Below the pieces are notes generated by a model, which searched no databases, was not told the origin of the DNA, and was given only the letters and a program-made list of their open reading frames with translations. Of a DNA stretch of 64,000 nt, positions 33,250-44,371 are shown one piece after another; the stretch's first letter is position 1, and every line of letters starts with the position of its first letter. Both the position numbers and the translations under genes were made by a program. The DNA is from Chimaeribacter arupi (GTDB taxonomy: Bacteria; Pseudomonadota; Gammaproteobacteria; Enterobacterales; Enterobacteriaceae): NCBI RefSeq assembly GCF_002858805.1, contig NZ_PJZI01000027.1:1-64000 (forward strand). The letters are read 5' to 3'.

Positions 33250-34968
33250 ATGAATGCCGCGACCGCCACCGGCGATAACCGTGAAAACGGCATGAACGCG
33301 CTGTTTACCCGCTTGCGCGCTAACCCAAAAATTCCGTTGCTGATTGCCGCAGCGGCGGCGGTGGCCATTGTCGTTGCCATGATGCTCTGGGCCCGCAGCC
33401 CGGACTATCGCGTCCTGTTCAGTAACCTGAACGATAAGGATGGCGGTGCCATCGTCGCCCAGCTGACGCAGATGAACGTCCCTTACCGCTTTGCGGATAA
33501 CGGCGGCGCGCTGCTGGTGCCGGCGGAGAGTGTCCATGAGACACGCCTGCGCCTGGCGCAGGCCGGGCTGCCGAAAGGCGGTGCGGTGGGCTTCGAACTG
33601 ATGGATCAGGAGAAGTTCGGCATCAGCCAGTTCAGCGAGCAGATCAACTACCAGCGTGGCCTGGAAGGTGAGCTGTCGCGCACCATTGAAACCCTCGGCC
33701 CGGTGCTGAGCGCGCGCGTACACCTGGCGATGCCTAAGCCGTCGCTGTTTGTGCGCGAGCAGAAATCCCCGTCGGCGTCAGTCACGCTGGCCCTGCAACC
33801 CGGCCGCGCGCTGGATGACGGCCAGATCAACGCCATCGTCCATATGGTGTCCAGCAGCGTTTCCGGCCTGCCGCCGGCCAGCGTCACCGTGGTTGACCAG
33901 AGCGGCCACCTGCTGACCCAGAATGAAGGCGGCGATCGCCTCCTGAACGCGACCCAGCTGAAATTCACCAATGAGCTGGAGAGCCGTTTCCAGCGCCGTA
34001 TCGAGACCATCCTCGCGCCGATGGTGGGTGCAGGCAACGTCCACGCCCAGGTCACCGCGCAGCTTGATTTCGCCTCCCGCGAGCAGACGGATGAGCAGTA
34101 CCAGCCGAACGGCAATGCGGACAACGCCGCAATCCGTTCACGCCAGCTGAGCACCAATGAACAAGTGGGTTCCGCTGTCGGCGGCGTGCCGGGCGCGCTC
34201 TCCAACCAGCCGGCCCCGGCCACCACCGCGCCGATTGATACACCGCCGGCGAAGAACGCGGCAAATGCCAAGAATGCAGCGGCCAACAAAACCGCCGACG
34301 CGGCCACCCGCAGCAGCGCCACCACAGCGCGCGGCACCACGTCCGGCAGCAGCCGCCATGATGAAACCACCAACTACGAGCTGGACCGCACCATCCGCCA
34401 CACCACGGAAAGTGCCGGTGGCGTGAAGCGCCTCTCCGTCGCCGTGGTGGTGAACTACGCCACCGGTGCAGACGGCAAGCAGAAAGCGCTGACCGAGGCC
34501 CAGCTTAAGCAGATTAACGATCTGGTGCGCGAGGCGATGGGCTACTCCGCCGAGCGCGGCGACAGCCTGAACGTGGTCAACACGCCGTTTAACGATACGC
34601 AGGACGTGCCGGTTGAGCTGCCGTTCTGGAAACAGCAGTCGTTCTTCGAGCAGCTTATCGAGGCCGGCCGTTACCTGCTGATCCTGATTGTGGCCTGGAT
34701 CCTGTGGCGCAAGCTGGTTCGCCCGCAACTGCGTAAACAGCAACAGGCGCAGGAAGCCGCTGTGGCTGCCGCCGCCGCTGCCCAGGCTGTCTCTGCCACT
34801 GAGGCTGCCCCGGCCGCCAAGCCGAGCAGCGATGAGCTGGCCCAGCGCAAGCGCTCCCAGCAACGTGTCAGCGTTGAAGTCCAGACCCAGCGTATCCAGG
34901 AGCTGGCCGATAAAGAACCTCGCGTGGTCGCCCTGGTGATCCGCCAATGGATGAGTACCGAGTTATGA
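33250..34968 (+). CDS. fliF: Flagellar MS-ring protein FliF
   Basis: A 572-aa inner-membrane ring protein forming the base of the basal body. Two transmembrane helices flank a large periplasmic part (first at about 24-42, [19 protein letters not shown] region; second near 470). [21 protein letters not shown] and [21 protein letters not shown] are family signatures. Residues about 300-370 form an Ala/Thr/Asn-rich low-complexity linker. The C-terminus ([15 protein letters not shown]) is the FliG-binding tail. It overlaps fliG by 4 nt (ATGA). Confidence 0.97.
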   Translation: MNAATATGDNRENGMNALFTRLRANPKIPLLIAAAAAVAIVVAMMLWARSPDYRVLFSNLNDKDGGAIVAQLTQMNVPYRFADNGGALLVPAESVHETRLRLAQAGLPKGGAVGFELMDQEKFGISQFSEQINYQRGLEGELSRTIETLGPVLSARVHLAMPKPSLFVREQKSPSASVTLALQPGRALDDGQINAIVHMVSSSVSGLPPASVTVVDQSGHLLTQNEGGDRLLNATQLKFTNELESRFQRRIETILAPMVGAGNVHAQVTAQLDFASREQTDEQYQPNGNADNAAIRSRQLSTNEQVGSAVGGVPGALSNQPAPATTAPIDTPPAKNAANAKNAAANKTADAATRSSATTARGTTSGSSRHDETTNYELDRTIRHTTESAGGVKRLSVAVVVNYATGADGKQKALTEAQLKQINDLVREAMGYSAERGDSLNVVNTPFNDTQDVPVELPFWKQQSFFEQLIEAGRYLLILIVAWILWRKLVRPQLRKQQQAQEAAVAAAAAAQAVSATEAAPAAKPSSDELAQRKRSQQRVSVEVQTQRIQELADKEPRVVALVIRQWMSTEL

Positions 34969-35957
34969 GTTTGACCGGAACCGAAAAGAGCGCCGTCCTG
35001 CTGATGACGCTCGGTGAAGACCGCGCGGCGGAGGTGTTCAAACACCTCTCCTCGCGCGAGGTACAGCAGCTGAGCAGCGCGATGGCGAACACCCATCACA
35101 TCTCCACCAAAGTGCTGGCGGAAGTGCTCAATGAATTCGAGGTAGATGCCGAGCAGTACGCGGCCCTGAGCATCAACACCAATGACTACCTGCGCTCGGT
35201 GCTGGTCAAAGCCCTGGGCGAGGAGCGCGCCTCCAGCCTGCTCGAGGACATCCTCGAGTCGCGTGAAACCACCACCGGCATGGAAACGCTCAACTATATG
35301 GAACCGCTGATGGCGGCCGACCTGATCCGCGACGAACACCCGCAGATCATCGCCACCATTATGGTGCACCTGAAACGCGGCCAGGCGGCCGACATCCTGG
35401 CGCAGTTCGACGAACGCCTGCGCAACGACGTGATGCTGCGTATCGCCACCTTTGGCGGCGTGCAGCCGGCGGCACTGGCGGAACTGACCGAAGTGCTGAA
35501 CAACCTGCTCGACGGCCAGAACCTCAAGCGCAGCAAGCTGGGCGGGGTACGTACTGCCGCCGAGATCATCAACCTGATGAAAACCCAGCAGGAAGAAGCG
35601 GTCATGGACGCAATGCGCGGCTACGACGGCGAGCTGGCACAGAAGATTGTCGACGAGATGTTCCTGTTCGAAAACCTGGTGCAGGTCGACGACCGCAGCA
35701 TCCAGCGCCTGTTGCAGGAAGTGGACAACGAGTCGCTGCTGGTCGCCCTGAAAGGTGCCGAACAGCCGCTGCGCGACAAGTTCCTCAACAACATGTCGCA
35801 ACGTGCGGCCGATATCCTGCGCGACGACCTGGCCAACCGCGGCCCGATGCGTATGTCGCAGGTCGAGGCAGAACAGAAAGCGATCCTGCTGATTGTCCGC
35901 CGTCTGGCGGAAACCGGCGAAATGATGATTGGTGGTGGCGAGGATACCTATGTCTGA
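34965..35957 (+). CDS. fliG: Flagellar motor switch protein FliG
   Basis: A 330-aa rotor protein of the C-ring with N, middle and C domains. The EHPQ motif that contacts FliM is at [10 protein letters not shown] (about residue 125). The C-terminal torque helix with charged residues is present ([23 protein letters not shown]-like region). ATG at 34965 overlaps the fliF stop; an in-frame start at 34947 lies inside fliF and does not match the family N-terminus ([19 protein letters not shown]). It overlaps fliH by 8 nt. Confidence 0.97.
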   Translation: MSLTGTEKSAVLLMTLGEDRAAEVFKHLSSREVQQLSSAMANTHHISTKVLAEVLNEFEVDAEQYAALSINTNDYLRSVLVKALGEERASSLLEDILESRETTTGMETLNYMEPLMAADLIRDEHPQIIATIMVHLKRGQAADILAQFDERLRNDVMLRIATFGGVQPAALAELTEVLNNLLDGQNLKRSKLGGVRTAAEIINLMKTQQEEAVMDAMRGYDGELAQKIVDEMFLFENLVQVDDRSIQRLLQEVDNESLLVALKGAEQPLRDKFLNNMSQRAADILRDDLANRGPMRMSQVEAEQKAILLIVRRLAETGEMMIGGGEDTYV

Positions 35958-36648
35958 TGCGCTCAACCGGCTGCCGTGGCAACCGTGGAAACTTAACGAT
36001 CTCTCCCCTGCCCCGAAGCGCATGGAGCCGGCCTTCCAGGCCGCCTACGATGTGCTGGTGGAGCACGAAGAACATTCCCGCCAGCACGAGCTGGCCGGGT
36101 TGCGCCAGCAGGCCCAGCAGGAGGGCCACCAGTTGGGCTTCCAGCAGGGCAAACAACAGGGCTATGACGCCGGCTTCCAGGCCGGTTACCAGGCCGGGCA
36201 GCAGCAGGGGCTGGACGCCGCGCACGCGCAGCAGCAGCCGCTGACCGAACAGTGGCAGGCGATGGTCACCGATTTCCAGCAGACGCTGGACTCGCTCGAC
36301 AGCGTGATCGCCTCCCGCCTGATGCAACTGGCGCTGACCGCCGCCAAACAGATCCTCGGCCAGACCCCGCAGTGTGACGGCGCGGCGCTGCTGGCCCAGA
36401 TCCAGCAGCTGATTCAGCAGGAGCCGATGTTCAGCGGCAAACCGCAACTGCGCGTCAGCCCGCAGGATTATGACCGCGTGGAGCAGCAGCTCGGCGTGAC
36501 GTTAAGCCTCAACGGCTGGCGGCTGGTCTCTGACCCGCAGATCCACCGCGGCGGCTGCAAAGTCAGCGCAGAAGACGGCGACCTTGATGCCTCGCTCGCC
36601 ACGCGCTGGCAGGAACTCTGCCGCCTGGCGGCACCGGGGGAAGTATGA
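35950..36648 (+). CDS. fliH: Flagellar export apparatus regulator FliH
   Basis: A 232-aa cytosolic stator of the export ATPase. The N-terminus [11 protein letters not shown] contains the Trp motif that docks to FlhA/FliN. Residues about 45-100 are Gln/Gly-rich with GxxxG repeats ([21 protein letters not shown]), the rod-like helix typical of FliH. The C-terminal domain binds FliI. It overlaps fliG by 8 nt and fliI by 4 nt. Confidence 0.95.
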   Translation: MSDALNRLPWQPWKLNDLSPAPKRMEPAFQAAYDVLVEHEEHSRQHELAGLRQQAQQEGHQLGFQQGKQQGYDAGFQAGYQAGQQQGLDAAHAQQQPLTEQWQAMVTDFQQTLDSLDSVIASRLMQLALTAAKQILGQTPQCDGAALLAQIQQLIQQEPMFSGKPQLRVSPQDYDRVEQQLGVTLSLNGWRLVSDPQIHRGGCKVSAEDGDLDASLATRWQELCRLAAPGEV

Positions 36649-38012
36649 CAGCCCGTTTAGGCCGGTTATTGCATGCGCTGGATGATGCCGAACAACGCAT
36701 CACCCGCACCCCGGCCCTGCGCCGGTATGGCCGCCTGACCCGTGCCACCGGGCTGGTGCTGGAGGCGACCGGCCTCCAGTTGCCGCTCGGTGCCACCTGC
36801 ATTATTGAGCGGATGGATGCCAACCATCAGGTGCAGGAAGTCGAGAGTGAAGTGGTGGGCTTTCAGGGGCAGCGCCTGTTCCTGATGCCGCTGGAAGAGG
36901 TGGAAGGCATTCTGCCCGGTGCCAGGGTCTATGCCCGCATGACGCCGGACGGCCAGAGCAGCGGCAAACAGTTGCCGCTCGGCCCGCAACTGCTGGGCCG
37001 GGTGCTGGACGGCGCCGCCAAACCGCTGGACGGCCTGCCGCCGCCGGAAACCGGCTTCCGCGCCCCGCTGATGACCGCCCCGGTCAACCCGCTGCTGCGT
37101 ACCCCGATTGAGCAGGTGCTCGACGTCGGCGTGCGCGCCATCAACGCCCTGCTGACCGTGGGGCGCGGCCAGCGTATGGGCCTGTTCGCCGGTTCCGGCG
37201 TCGGCAAAAGCGTGCTGCTCGGCATGATGGCCCGCTACACCCAGGCTGATGTGATTGTGGTCGGGCTGATTGGCGAACGTGGCCGCGAAGTCAAAGACTT
37301 CATCGAAAATATCCTGGGTGCCGAGGGCCGCGCGCGCTCGGTGGTGATCGCCGCCCCGGCGGACGTCTCGCCGCTGCTGCGTATGCAGGGTGCTGCCTAC
37401 GCCACCCGCATCGCGGAAGATTTCCGTGACCGGGGCCAGCATGTGCTGCTGATCATGGACTCCCTGACCCGCTACGCCATGGCGCAGCGTGAAATCGCCC
37501 TGGCGATCGGCGAGCCGCCGGCCACCAAAGGCTATCCGCCGTCGGTGTTTGCCAAGCTGCCCGCGCTGGTGGAGCGTGCCGGTAACGGCGTGGATGGCGG
37601 CGGCTCGATCACCGCGTTCTATACCGTCCTGACCGAAGGCGATGACCAGCAAGACCCGATCGCGGACTCGGCGCGCGCCATCCTTGACGGCCACGTGGTG
37701 CTGTCCCGCCGCCTGGCGGAGTCCGGCCACTACCCGGCTATCGATATCGAAGCCTCCATCAGCCGGGCGATGACCTCACTGATTGATGACACCCACTACC
37801 GCCGGGTGCGCCAGTTCAAACAGATGCTGGCGAGTTACCAGCGTAACCGCGACCTGGTCAGCGTCGGGGCGTATGCCGCCGGCAGCGATCCGCTGCTTGA
37901 CCGCGCCATCCGCCTCTACCCGCAGATGGAAGCGCTGTTGCAGCAAGGCATTCATGAGCAGAGCGACTTTACTGCCTCCTGCGACCACCTGAACACTCTG
38001 TTGCCGAACTGA
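36645..38012 (+). CDS. fliI: Flagellar export ATPase FliI
   Basis: A 455-aa ATPase related to F1 beta, which energises unfolding and release of export substrates. Walker A GSGVGKS is at 183-189, [12 protein letters not shown] follows, and Walker B is [20 protein letters not shown] (about 268 on). The ATG overlaps the fliH stop. No truncation; length matches E. coli (457 aa). Confidence 0.97.
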   Translation: MTARLGRLLHALDDAEQRITRTPALRRYGRLTRATGLVLEATGLQLPLGATCIIERMDANHQVQEVESEVVGFQGQRLFLMPLEEVEGILPGARVYARMTPDGQSSGKQLPLGPQLLGRVLDGAAKPLDGLPPPETGFRAPLMTAPVNPLLRTPIEQVLDVGVRAINALLTVGRGQRMGLFAGSGVGKSVLLGMMARYTQADVIVVGLIGERGREVKDFIENILGAEGRARSVVIAAPADVSPLLRMQGAAYATRIAEDFRDRGQHVLLIMDSLTRYAMAQREIALAIGEPPATKGYPPSVFAKLPALVERAGNGVDGGGSITAFYTVLTEGDDQQDPIADSARAILDGHVVLSRRLAESGHYPAIDIEASISRAMTSLIDDTHYRRVRQFKQMLASYQRNRDLVSVGAYAAGSDPLLDRAIRLYPQMEALLQQGIHEQSDFTASCDHLNTLLPN

Positions 38013-38040
38013 CCGGCAACCCGTTTTTTCCTGTGAGGCC

Positions 38041-38490
38041 ATGATGAACAGTCTCTCCCCGATGGGCACCCTGCGCGACCTGGCGCAAAAAGCGCTGGAT
38101 CAGGCGGTCACCCAGCTTGGGCAGGTGCGCCAGTCGCGCCTTAATGCCGAACAGCAGCTCACCATGCTGCTCAATTATCAGGATGAGTACCGCCAGCAGC
38201 TGAACACCACGCTGAACGGCGGCATTGATGCGCTGAGCTGGCAAAACTACCAGCAGTTTATCCAGACGCTGGACAAGGCGATTGAGCAGCACCGCCGCCA
38301 GCTGGCGCAGTGGAACCAGCGCCTCGATCAGGCGGTGAGCCACTGGCAGGACAAACAGCAACGGTTGAATGCTTACCAGACGCTGGCCGACCGCGCCCTG
38401 TTACAACAGCAGGTCATTGAGGGGCGGCTGGACCAAAAACGCATGGACGAATTTGCGCAACGAAGCACCTACAGGAACCGAGAACAATGA
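38041..38490 (+). CDS. fliJ: Flagellar export chaperone FliJ
   Basis: A 149-aa coiled-coil protein that fits the FliI hexamer like the gamma subunit of F1 and cycles export chaperones. Start could be ATG 38041 or the next codon, ATG 38044. The conserved stretch NYQQFIQTLDKAIEQHRRQL and the C-terminal RLDQKRMDEFAQR are typical. 28 nt after fliI; 4-nt overlap with fliK. Confidence 0.93.
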   Translation: MMNSLSPMGTLRDLAQKALDQAVTQLGQVRQSRLNAEQQLTMLLNYQDEYRQQLNTTLNGGIDALSWQNYQQFIQTLDKAIEQHRRQLAQWNQRLDQAVSHWQDKQQRLNAYQTLADRALLQQQVIEGRLDQKRMDEFAQRSTYRNREQ

Positions 38491-39818
38491 ACCTCACGCT
38501 GTTGAACCTCGCCCCTGCGGCCGAGACCGCCACCGCCGCGCTCTCCCCCGCCACCGCCACGGCCGCCGGGCAGGCCCCGGAAGAGAGCGGCCTGGATTTC
38601 GCCGGCCAGCTTGATGCCCAGTTGGGGCAACTGGCTGCCGGTGTGCCGGGCAACGCGCTGACGCCGGCAGGTGAGCCAAAAGGCAAAGGTTTCACCGCGC
38701 TGGCCGCTGACGGCAAAGCCGCCCTGGCCGCAGCTGCCGCGGCCGGCAATACCGCGGCCGGGAAAGCGCAGGCGACCGATCTGGTCAGCCAGCTCGCGGC
38801 CGCCGTGGAAAAACTGACCCAGCCCGGCACCGTGCCGGCGGCGCTCACCAGCCGTGATGCGCGCGTAGAGACGCGCGTCTCCGGGGACACCGGCAATGCG
38901 GAAGATAAAGAGGATGACCAGCAGGCGATCCAGTCGCTGTTCGCCATGCTCGGCCTGCCCGCCCCGCTGATGGCACCGGCTCAGGCCACCGCCTCCGGCT
39001 CCGGCACCCAGGCTGCCGCTGAGGCTGAGACCGCACGTACCGCCGCCGCCGTGCTGGGCGGTGCCTCTGCCCTGACGGCCGCGCCGGCCACCCCGGCCAC
39101 GGCGTCCGCCTCACCGGCTGCGGCCCATGCCGCCCATGCGGGCACGGATAACACGGCAGCCGCTGCCGCCCCGGCCGTGGCCCCGGCGGAGAGCCTGGAG
39201 AGCGCGGCCATGCTGCTCTCCGCCGCCCAGCCGCAGAAAGATCTGCCGGCGGCGACCGCTGACAGCGCCCCGCAACCGGTGGTGCAGGCCACCGCGCTGC
39301 CGCCGGCTGCCCATGCCAACGCCGCACCGGCCGCCACAGCGCTGCCGGTCACGGCCGCTGCCGCGCAGATCACCAGCCCGCTGGCAACCCCGGAGTGGCA
39401 GCAGGCCCTTGGCCAGCAGGTACTGATGTTTACCCGCCACGGCCAGCAGAGCGCAGAGCTGCGCCTGCACCCGGAAGACCTCGGGGCGTTGCAGATAAGC
39501 CTGAAGATTGATAACGACCAGGCGCAGCTGCACTTCGTCTCCGCCCACCAGCAGGTACGCGCCGCGGTGGAAGCCGCCATGCCGCACCTGCGCACTGCGC
39601 TGGCGGAGAGCGGCATCAACCTGGGGCAGAGCAGCGTCGGCAGTGATGCCGGCGGCTGGCAGCAGGCGCAGCAGCAGAGCGCCCAACAGCAGGGCGGCCG
39701 CAGCGCACCAAACAGCTGGGACGCGGCCGATCCCCTGGCGGCCGCTGAACCGCTGGCCGTCCCGGCCAGCCTGGTTTCCCGCCTTCAGGGCAGCAGCGGT
39801 GTGGACATCTTCGCCTGA
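38487..39818 (+). CDS. fliK: Flagellar hook-length control protein FliK
   Basis: A 443-aa secreted molecular ruler that stops hook growth and switches export specificity via FlhB. About two thirds is a low-complexity Ala/Pro/Thr-rich region, with PATPATASASPAAAHAAHAG near the middle. The conserved C-terminal domain (about 300-400) contains FTRHGQQSAELRLHPEDLGA and LQISLKIDNDQAQLHFVS, the switch module. Overall length is somewhat greater than E. coli FliK (375 aa), as expected for a variable ruler. Confidence 0.94.
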   Translation: MNLTLLNLAPAAETATAALSPATATAAGQAPEESGLDFAGQLDAQLGQLAAGVPGNALTPAGEPKGKGFTALAADGKAALAAAAAAGNTAAGKAQATDLVSQLAAAVEKLTQPGTVPAALTSRDARVETRVSGDTGNAEDKEDDQQAIQSLFAMLGLPAPLMAPAQATASGSGTQAAAEAETARTAAAVLGGASALTAAPATPATASASPAAAHAAHAGTDNTAAAAAPAVAPAESLESAAMLLSAAQPQKDLPAATADSAPQPVVQATALPPAAHANAAPAATALPVTAAAAQITSPLATPEWQQALGQQVLMFTRHGQQSAELRLHPEDLGALQISLKIDNDQAQLHFVSAHQQVRAAVEAAMPHLRTALAESGINLGQSSVGSDAGGWQQAQQQSAQQQGGRSAPNSWDAADPLAAAEPLAVPASLVSRLQGSSGVDIFA

Positions 39819-39891
39819 CGCTTTTATACCCGGCTGCCCACAAACGGATGAGGTAAGCCGGTTTTCCATGCCTATTCCACCTATTGTCCGG

Positions 39892-39899
39892 GCCGATAA
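39892..39899 (+). promoter_or_regulatory. Possible sigma-28 -10 box before fliL
   Basis: GCCGATAA is a perfect sigma-28 -10 element, 78 bp before fliL, in the 158-bp fliK-fliL gap. The -35 position (TATTCCA) is poor, so the promoter may be weak or need an activator. Confidence 0.4.
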
Positions 39900-39976
39900 C
39901 CGCGATAATCATCGCAACATCTAGTCCGGCATGCATCGCGTGCCGGGCGTTAACGTTACAGGAAACTGACTTATCC

Positions 39977-40456
39977 ATGTCTGAACAAGCCAACAAAGCC
40001 AAAGGTAAACGCTTCCCCTGGATGATCATTCTCATCGTGGTCGCCATTGCCGCCTGCGCGGCAGCGGGCTACAGTTGGTGGAGAATGCATAATCATACCG
40101 AGGGTACAGTCAGCGCGAAACCTCAGCCGCCTGCTCCCCCGGTGTTTATGCCGCTGGACACCTTTACCGTGAATCTCCAGACGCCAACCAATGACCCGGA
40201 CCGCGTCCTGTATATCGGTCTGACCCTGCGCCTGCCGGATGAAGAGACCCGCGCCACCCTGACCGGTTACCTGCCGGAAGTGCGCAGCCGCCTGCTGTTG
40301 CTGCTGTCGCGCCAGACGCCGGCCCAGCTGGCCAGTGAAGCGGGCAAGCAACAACTTATGGGCCAGATCAAAGACGTGCTCCGCCCGTCGATGGTCCACG
40401 GCCAGCCGGAACAAAAGGTGACGGATGTCCTGTTCACCGCCTTTATCTTACGGTGA
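39977..40456 (+). CDS. fliL: Flagellar basal body-associated protein FliL
   Basis: A 159-aa single-pass inner-membrane protein that surrounds the stator units and aids torque under load. A short basic N-terminus is followed by a transmembrane helix (about 16-35, [20 protein letters not shown] region) and a periplasmic domain with [12 protein letters not shown] and [14 protein letters not shown] at 39977 is set by family alignment over the in-frame start at 39884. First gene of fliLMNOPQR. Confidence 0.94.
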   Translation: MSEQANKAKGKRFPWMIILIVVAIAACAAAGYSWWRMHNHTEGTVSAKPQPPAPPVFMPLDTFTVNLQTPTNDPDRVLYIGLTLRLPDEETRATLTGYLPEVRSRLLLLLSRQTPAQLASEAGKQQLMGQIKDVLRPSMVHGQPEQKVTDVLFTAFILR

Positions 40457-40462
40457 CCGGTT

Positions 40463-41467
40463 ATGGGCGATAGCATCCTTTCCCAGGCCGAGATTGACGC
40501 ACTGCTGAACGGTGACAGCAACAGTGATGAACCTGTTGCCGCCGCCGGCAGTGAAAATGATGTCCGGCCCTATGACCCGACGACCCAGCGCCGCGTGGTG
40601 CGTGAACGCCTTCAGGCGCTGGAGATTATCAACGAGCGGTTTGCGCGCCACTTCCGGATGGGGCTGTTCAACCTGTTGCGACGCAGCCCGGACATCACGG
40701 TCGGCGGCATCAAGATCCAGCCTTACCATGAGTTTGCCCGTAACCTGCCGGTGCCGACCAACCTGAACCTGGTACAGCTGAAGCCGTTGCGCGGTACCGC
40801 CCTGTTCGTGTTTGAGCCGAGCCTGGTGTTTATCGCCGTTGACAACCTGTTCGGCGGTGACGGACGCTTCCCGACAAAAGTCGAGGGGCGTGAGTTTACC
40901 CACACGGAACAACGGGTAATCAAGCGGATGCTGCGGCTGGCGCTGGATGCCTACGGTGATGCCTGGAGCGCGATTTACAAGATTGATATCGAGTATGTGC
41001 GTGCCGAGATGCAGGTGAAGTTCACCAATATTACGACCTCACCGAACGACATCGTGGTCACCACGCCGTTCCACGTCGAGATCGGTGCGCTGAGCGGGGA
41101 TTTCAACATCTGTATCCCGTTCGCCATGATTGAACCGCTGCGCGAGCTGCTGACCAACCCGCCGCTGGAGAACTCCCGCCAGGAGGACAACAACTGGCGC
41201 GATACGCTGGTGCATCAGGTGCAGCACTCTGAGCTGGAGCTGGTGGCGAACTTCGCCGAAATCCCGCTGCGGTTATCACAAATTATGAAATTACAACCGG
41301 GTGACGTGCTGCCGATTGAGAAAGCCGACCGCCTGATTGCCCATGTTGATGGTGTGCCGGTACTGACCAGTCAGTACGGTACGCTGAACGGCCAGTACGC
41401 GCTGCGCGTGGAACACCTGATTAACCCTATTTTGAATTCGCTGAATGAGGAACAGCCCAATGACTGA
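40463..41467 (+). CDS. fliM: Flagellar motor switch protein FliM
   Basis: A 334-aa C-ring protein that binds phospho-CheY. The N-terminal CheY-binding peptide SILSQAEIDALLNG is intact, the middle domain has the GGxG motif region (NLFGGDGRFP), and the C-terminal part is FliN-like. It starts 6 nt after fliL and overlaps fliN by 8 nt. Confidence 0.97.
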   Translation: MGDSILSQAEIDALLNGDSNSDEPVAAAGSENDVRPYDPTTQRRVVRERLQALEIINERFARHFRMGLFNLLRRSPDITVGGIKIQPYHEFARNLPVPTNLNLVQLKPLRGTALFVFEPSLVFIAVDNLFGGDGRFPTKVEGREFTHTEQRVIKRMLRLALDAYGDAWSAIYKIDIEYVRAEMQVKFTNITTSPNDIVVTTPFHVEIGALSGDFNICIPFAMIEPLRELLTNPPLENSRQEDNNWRDTLVHQVQHSELELVANFAEIPLRLSQIMKLQPGDVLPIEKADRLIAHVDGVPVLTSQYGTLNGQYALRVEHLINPILNSLNEEQPND

Positions 41468-41879
41468 CGCCAACCAGCCGACTGACGCAGGAACCGGATC
41501 CGTGGACGATTTATGGGCTGATGCGTTCAACGAACAGCAGCAGGCTGCCGAAAAACCGGTCCCGACCACTGAAGGGGTGTTCAAATCCCTGGAGCCGCAC
41601 GAAGGGCTGGGCAATTTGCAGGATATCGACATGATCCTCGATATCCCGGTCAAGCTCACGGTGGAACTGGGCCGCACCAAGATGACCATCAAAGAGCTGC
41701 TGCGCCTGTCGCAGGGTTCCGTGGTGGCGCTGGACGGCCTGGCGGGTGAGCCGCTGGACATCCTGATCAACGGTTACCTGATTGCCCAGGGTGAAGTGGT
41801 GGTGGTCGCTGACAAGTTCGGCGTGCGCATCACTGACATCATTACCCCTTCTGAACGTATGCGCCGCCTGAGCCGTTAA
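41460..41879 (+). CDS. fliN: Flagellar motor switch protein FliN
   Basis: A 139-aa C-ring protein that docks FliH/FliI. The C-terminal SpoA domain has DMILDIPVKLTVELGRTKM and GQGEVVVV-type (AQGEVVVVADKFGVRIT) motifs. ATG at 41460 is used; an in-frame start at 41445 adds five residues. Overlaps fliM by 8 nt and fliO by 1 nt. Confidence 0.97.
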   Translation: MTDANQPTDAGTGSVDDLWADAFNEQQQAAEKPVPTTEGVFKSLEPHEGLGNLQDIDMILDIPVKLTVELGRTKMTIKELLRLSQGSVVALDGLAGEPLDILINGYLIAQGEVVVVADKFGVRITDIITPSERMRRLSR

Positions 41880-42508
41880 TGACGACACTGACCAACCTGT
41901 ACGCTGACCACCCTGCTGCCCCGGCTGTTGCGCCGGCGGCAGAGGCTGCACCGGCCGCTGCCGCCCCTGCGGCGGCTGTTCCGGCACCACCGGCCGCCCT
42001 ACAGCCGGTTGCAGAACACCCCGCCGCACCCTCGGTTGCAGAAAAAGCGGTTGCAGAAAACCCAGTTGCAGAAAAACCGATGGCAGAAAAGCCGGTCGCC
42101 TCGCAACCGGTTGCCGCCCCTGCCCCGGTGGTGGCGGTGCCGCCCGCCCCGGCGATTTCTACCGGGTCGCTGGTGACGCAGGTGGGTTCCGGGCTGGGCG
42201 GCATTCTGCTGCTGATCCTGCTGGCGGGCTGGGTGGTCAAGCGTCTGGGCTTCGCCCCGCAACGCCGTAACAGCGCGTTGCTGAAGGTGACGGCCAGTTG
42301 CCAGGTCGGCCAGCGTGAGCGGGTGGTGATTGTGGAGGTGGACAATACCTGGCTGGTGCTGGGTGTGACGCCGACCCAAATCACCCCGCTGCATACCCTG
42401 AGCGCGCCGCCGGCACAACCGCCTGCGGCGACAGCGGCCACCCCGGCCGCAGCCCAGTTCCGTCAGTTACTGAACAATGTGCTTCACCGCCCGGATAAAT
42501 CGGCATGA
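41879..42508 (+). CDS. fliO: Flagellar biosynthesis protein FliO with long N-terminal extension
   Basis: A 209-aa single-pass membrane protein that helps assemble the FliP ring of the export gate. The conserved part is the transmembrane helix (about 98-120, [19 protein letters not shown]) and the cytosolic domain ([29 protein letters not shown]). The first 90 residues are an Ala/Pro-rich extension with degenerate VAEKP/VAENP pentapeptides (about 42-70), making it much longer than E. coli FliO (121 aa). Start overlaps the fliN stop; 4-nt overlap with fliP. Confidence 0.92.
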   Translation: MTTLTNLYADHPAAPAVAPAAEAAPAAAAPAAAVPAPPAALQPVAEHPAAPSVAEKAVAENPVAEKPMAEKPVASQPVAAPAPVVAVPPAPAISTGSLVTQVGSGLGGILLLILLAGWVVKRLGFAPQRRNSALLKVTASCQVGQRERVVIVEVDNTWLVLGVTPTQITPLHTLSAPPAQPPAATAATPAAAQFRQLLNNVLHRPDKSA

Positions 42509-43263
42509 CCACGACCTCTCTCCTGCGCCGCACCCTGACCCTGGGGCTGCCGGCCCTGCTGTTGCTCGCCGCCCCTGCGGCTTTTGCCCAGGTGCCGGGC
42601 TTTGTCAGCCAGCCCCTGGCCAATGGCGGCCAGAGCTGGTCGCTGCCGGTGCAGACGCTGGTGTTTATCACCACGCTGACGCTGCTGCCTGCCGGGCTGC
42701 TGATGATGACCAGCTTTACCCGCATCATCATCGTGCTTGGCCTGCTGCGCAACGCCCTCGGTACGCCGTCTGCCCCGCCTAACCAGGTAATGCTGGGGCT
42801 GGCACTGTTTTTGACCTTCTTCGTGATGGCGCCGGTGTTCGACAAGATCTATACCGACGCATACCAGCCGTTCAGTGAAAACAAGATCAGTATGGAAACG
42901 GCGATGGAACGCGGCACCGTGCCGCTGCGTGAATTTATGCTGCGCCAGACGCGGGAAACTGACCTGGCGCTCTATGCCCGGCTGGCGAACCTGCCGCCGT
43001 TGCCGGGGCCGGAAGCGGTACCGATGCGCATCCTGCTGCCCGCCTACGTGACCAGCGAGCTGAAAACCGCGTTCCAGATTGGGTTTACGGTGTTTATCCC
43101 GTTCCTGATTATTGACCTGGTGGTCGCCAGCGTGCTGATGGCGCTGGGGATGATGATGGTGCCGCCTGCCACCATCTCCCTGCCCTTCAAGCTGATGCTG
43201 TTTGTGCTGGTGGATGGCTGGCAGCTGCTGCTTGGCTCGCTGGCCCAAAGTTTCTTCAGTTGA
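42505..43263 (+). CDS. fliP: Flagellar export gate protein FliP
   Basis: A 252-aa inner-membrane protein of the export gate. It has a cleavable signal peptide (about 1-28, ends AFA-QVPG), a known feature of FliP, then transmembrane segments with [22 protein letters not shown] and [20 protein letters not shown]. Length is close to E. coli FliP (245 aa). Confidence 0.96.
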   Translation: MTTTSLLRRTLTLGLPALLLLAAPAAFAQVPGFVSQPLANGGQSWSLPVQTLVFITTLTLLPAGLLMMTSFTRIIIVLGLLRNALGTPSAPPNQVMLGLALFLTFFVMAPVFDKIYTDAYQPFSENKISMETAMERGTVPLREFMLRQTRETDLALYARLANLPPLPGPEAVPMRILLPAYVTSELKTAFQIGFTVFIPFLIIDLVVASVLMALGMMMVPPATISLPFKLMLFVLVDGWQLLLGSLAQSFFS

Positions 43264-43275
43264 CCCGGAGGCACC

Positions 43276-43545
43276 ATGACCCCTGAATCGATTATGGCGA
43301 TGGGCAGCGAGGCGATGAAAGTCGCCTTGCTGCTGGCCGCCCCGCTGTTGCTGGTGTCGCTGGTGACCGGCCTGGTGGTGAGCCTGTTGCAGGCCGCCAC
43401 CCAGATAAACGAAATGACCCTCTCCTTTATCCCGAAGATCCTGGCGGTGGTCGGCACTATGGTGGTGGCCGGGCCGTGGATGCTGAATTTGTTGCTGGAC
43501 TATATGCGCACGCTGTTCAGCAGCCTGCCGACGATTATCGGCTGA
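43276..43545 (+). CDS. fliQ: Flagellar export gate protein FliQ
   Basis: An 89-aa protein with two transmembrane helices, forming the export gate helix with FliP and Fli[21 protein letters not shown] and [19 protein letters not shown] are typical. Same length as E. coli FliQ. 12 nt after fliP, 1 nt before fliR. Confidence 0.96.
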   Translation: MTPESIMAMGSEAMKVALLLAAPLLLVSLVTGLVVSLLQAATQINEMTLSFIPKILAVVGTMVVAGPWMLNLLLDYMRTLFSSLPTIIG

Positions 43546-43546
43546 T

Positions 43547-44332
43547 ATGCTGACGCTGGACACCTCCCAGCTCGGCCAGTGGCTGAGCCTCTATTTCTGG
43601 CCGCTGCTGCGCATCCTGGCATTGCTGAGCAGCGCCCCGCTGTTTGGTGAGAAGCAGATCCCGGCGCGGGTGAAACTGGGGCTGGGGCTGCTTATCACCG
43701 TGCTGATTGCCCCCAGCCTTCCGGCCAACGACACGCCGATTTTTTCCGGGGCCGCCGCCTGGCTGGCGATCCAGCAAATCATGATTGGCGTAGCGCTGGG
43801 GCTGACGATGCAGATGGCGTTCGGCGCGGTGCGGATGGCCGGTGAGATTATCGGCTTGCAGATGGGCCTGTCGTTCGCCACCTTCTTCGACCCCTCCAGC
43901 GGCCCGAACACCTCCGTGCTGACACGCATCATGAACCTGCTGGCGGTGCTGCTGTTTTTGAGCTTTGACGGCCACCTGTGGCTGATTTCCATGCTCGCGG
44001 ACAGCTTCCACACCCTGCCGGTGCGCAGCGATCCTTTACAGGGCAACGGGTTTATGGCGCTGGCGCAGACCGGCGGCCTGATTTTCAGCAGTGGGCTGAT
44101 GCTGGCGTTGCCGATTATCACCCTGTTACTGACGCTGAACATGGCGCTCGGCCTGCTGAACCGGATGACGCCGCAACTCTCGGTGTTTGTGATCGGTTTC
44201 CCGATCACCATGATCGTCGGCATGTTGACCCTGAGCATGATGATGCCGCTGCTGGCCCCGTTCTGCGAACGCCTGTTCGGGGAAATTTTCGACCGGCTGG
44301 TGGTTATCCTCGGCGGTATGGTCGGCGGCTAA
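43547..44332 (+). CDS. fliR: Flagellar export gate protein FliR
   Basis: A 261-aa membrane protein completing the FliPQR gate. Six hydrophobic segments, with [20 protein letters not shown] and [20 protein letters not shown] conserved. Length equals E. coli FliR. Last gene of the cluster; rcsA and dsrA, which follow in E. coli, are absent. Confidence 0.96.
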   Translation: MLTLDTSQLGQWLSLYFWPLLRILALLSSAPLFGEKQIPARVKLGLGLLITVLIAPSLPANDTPIFSGAAAWLAIQQIMIGVALGLTMQMAFGAVRMAGEIIGLQMGLSFATFFDPSSGPNTSVLTRIMNLLAVLLFLSFDGHLWLISMLADSFHTLPVRSDPLQGNGFMALAQTGGLIFSSGLMLALPIITLLLTLNMALGLLNRMTPQLSVFVIGFPITMIVGMLTLSMMMPLLAPFCERLFGEIFDRLVVILGGMVGG

Positions 44333-44371
44333 GGCGGCCCGGAACACGGGCCGCTGACGCAAGAGCGATAC

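Noticed and set aside
34671-36023. A 450-codon frame opposite fliF/fliG/fliH
   Set aside because: Antisense to three clear flagellar genes with overlapping ends; a shadow frame.
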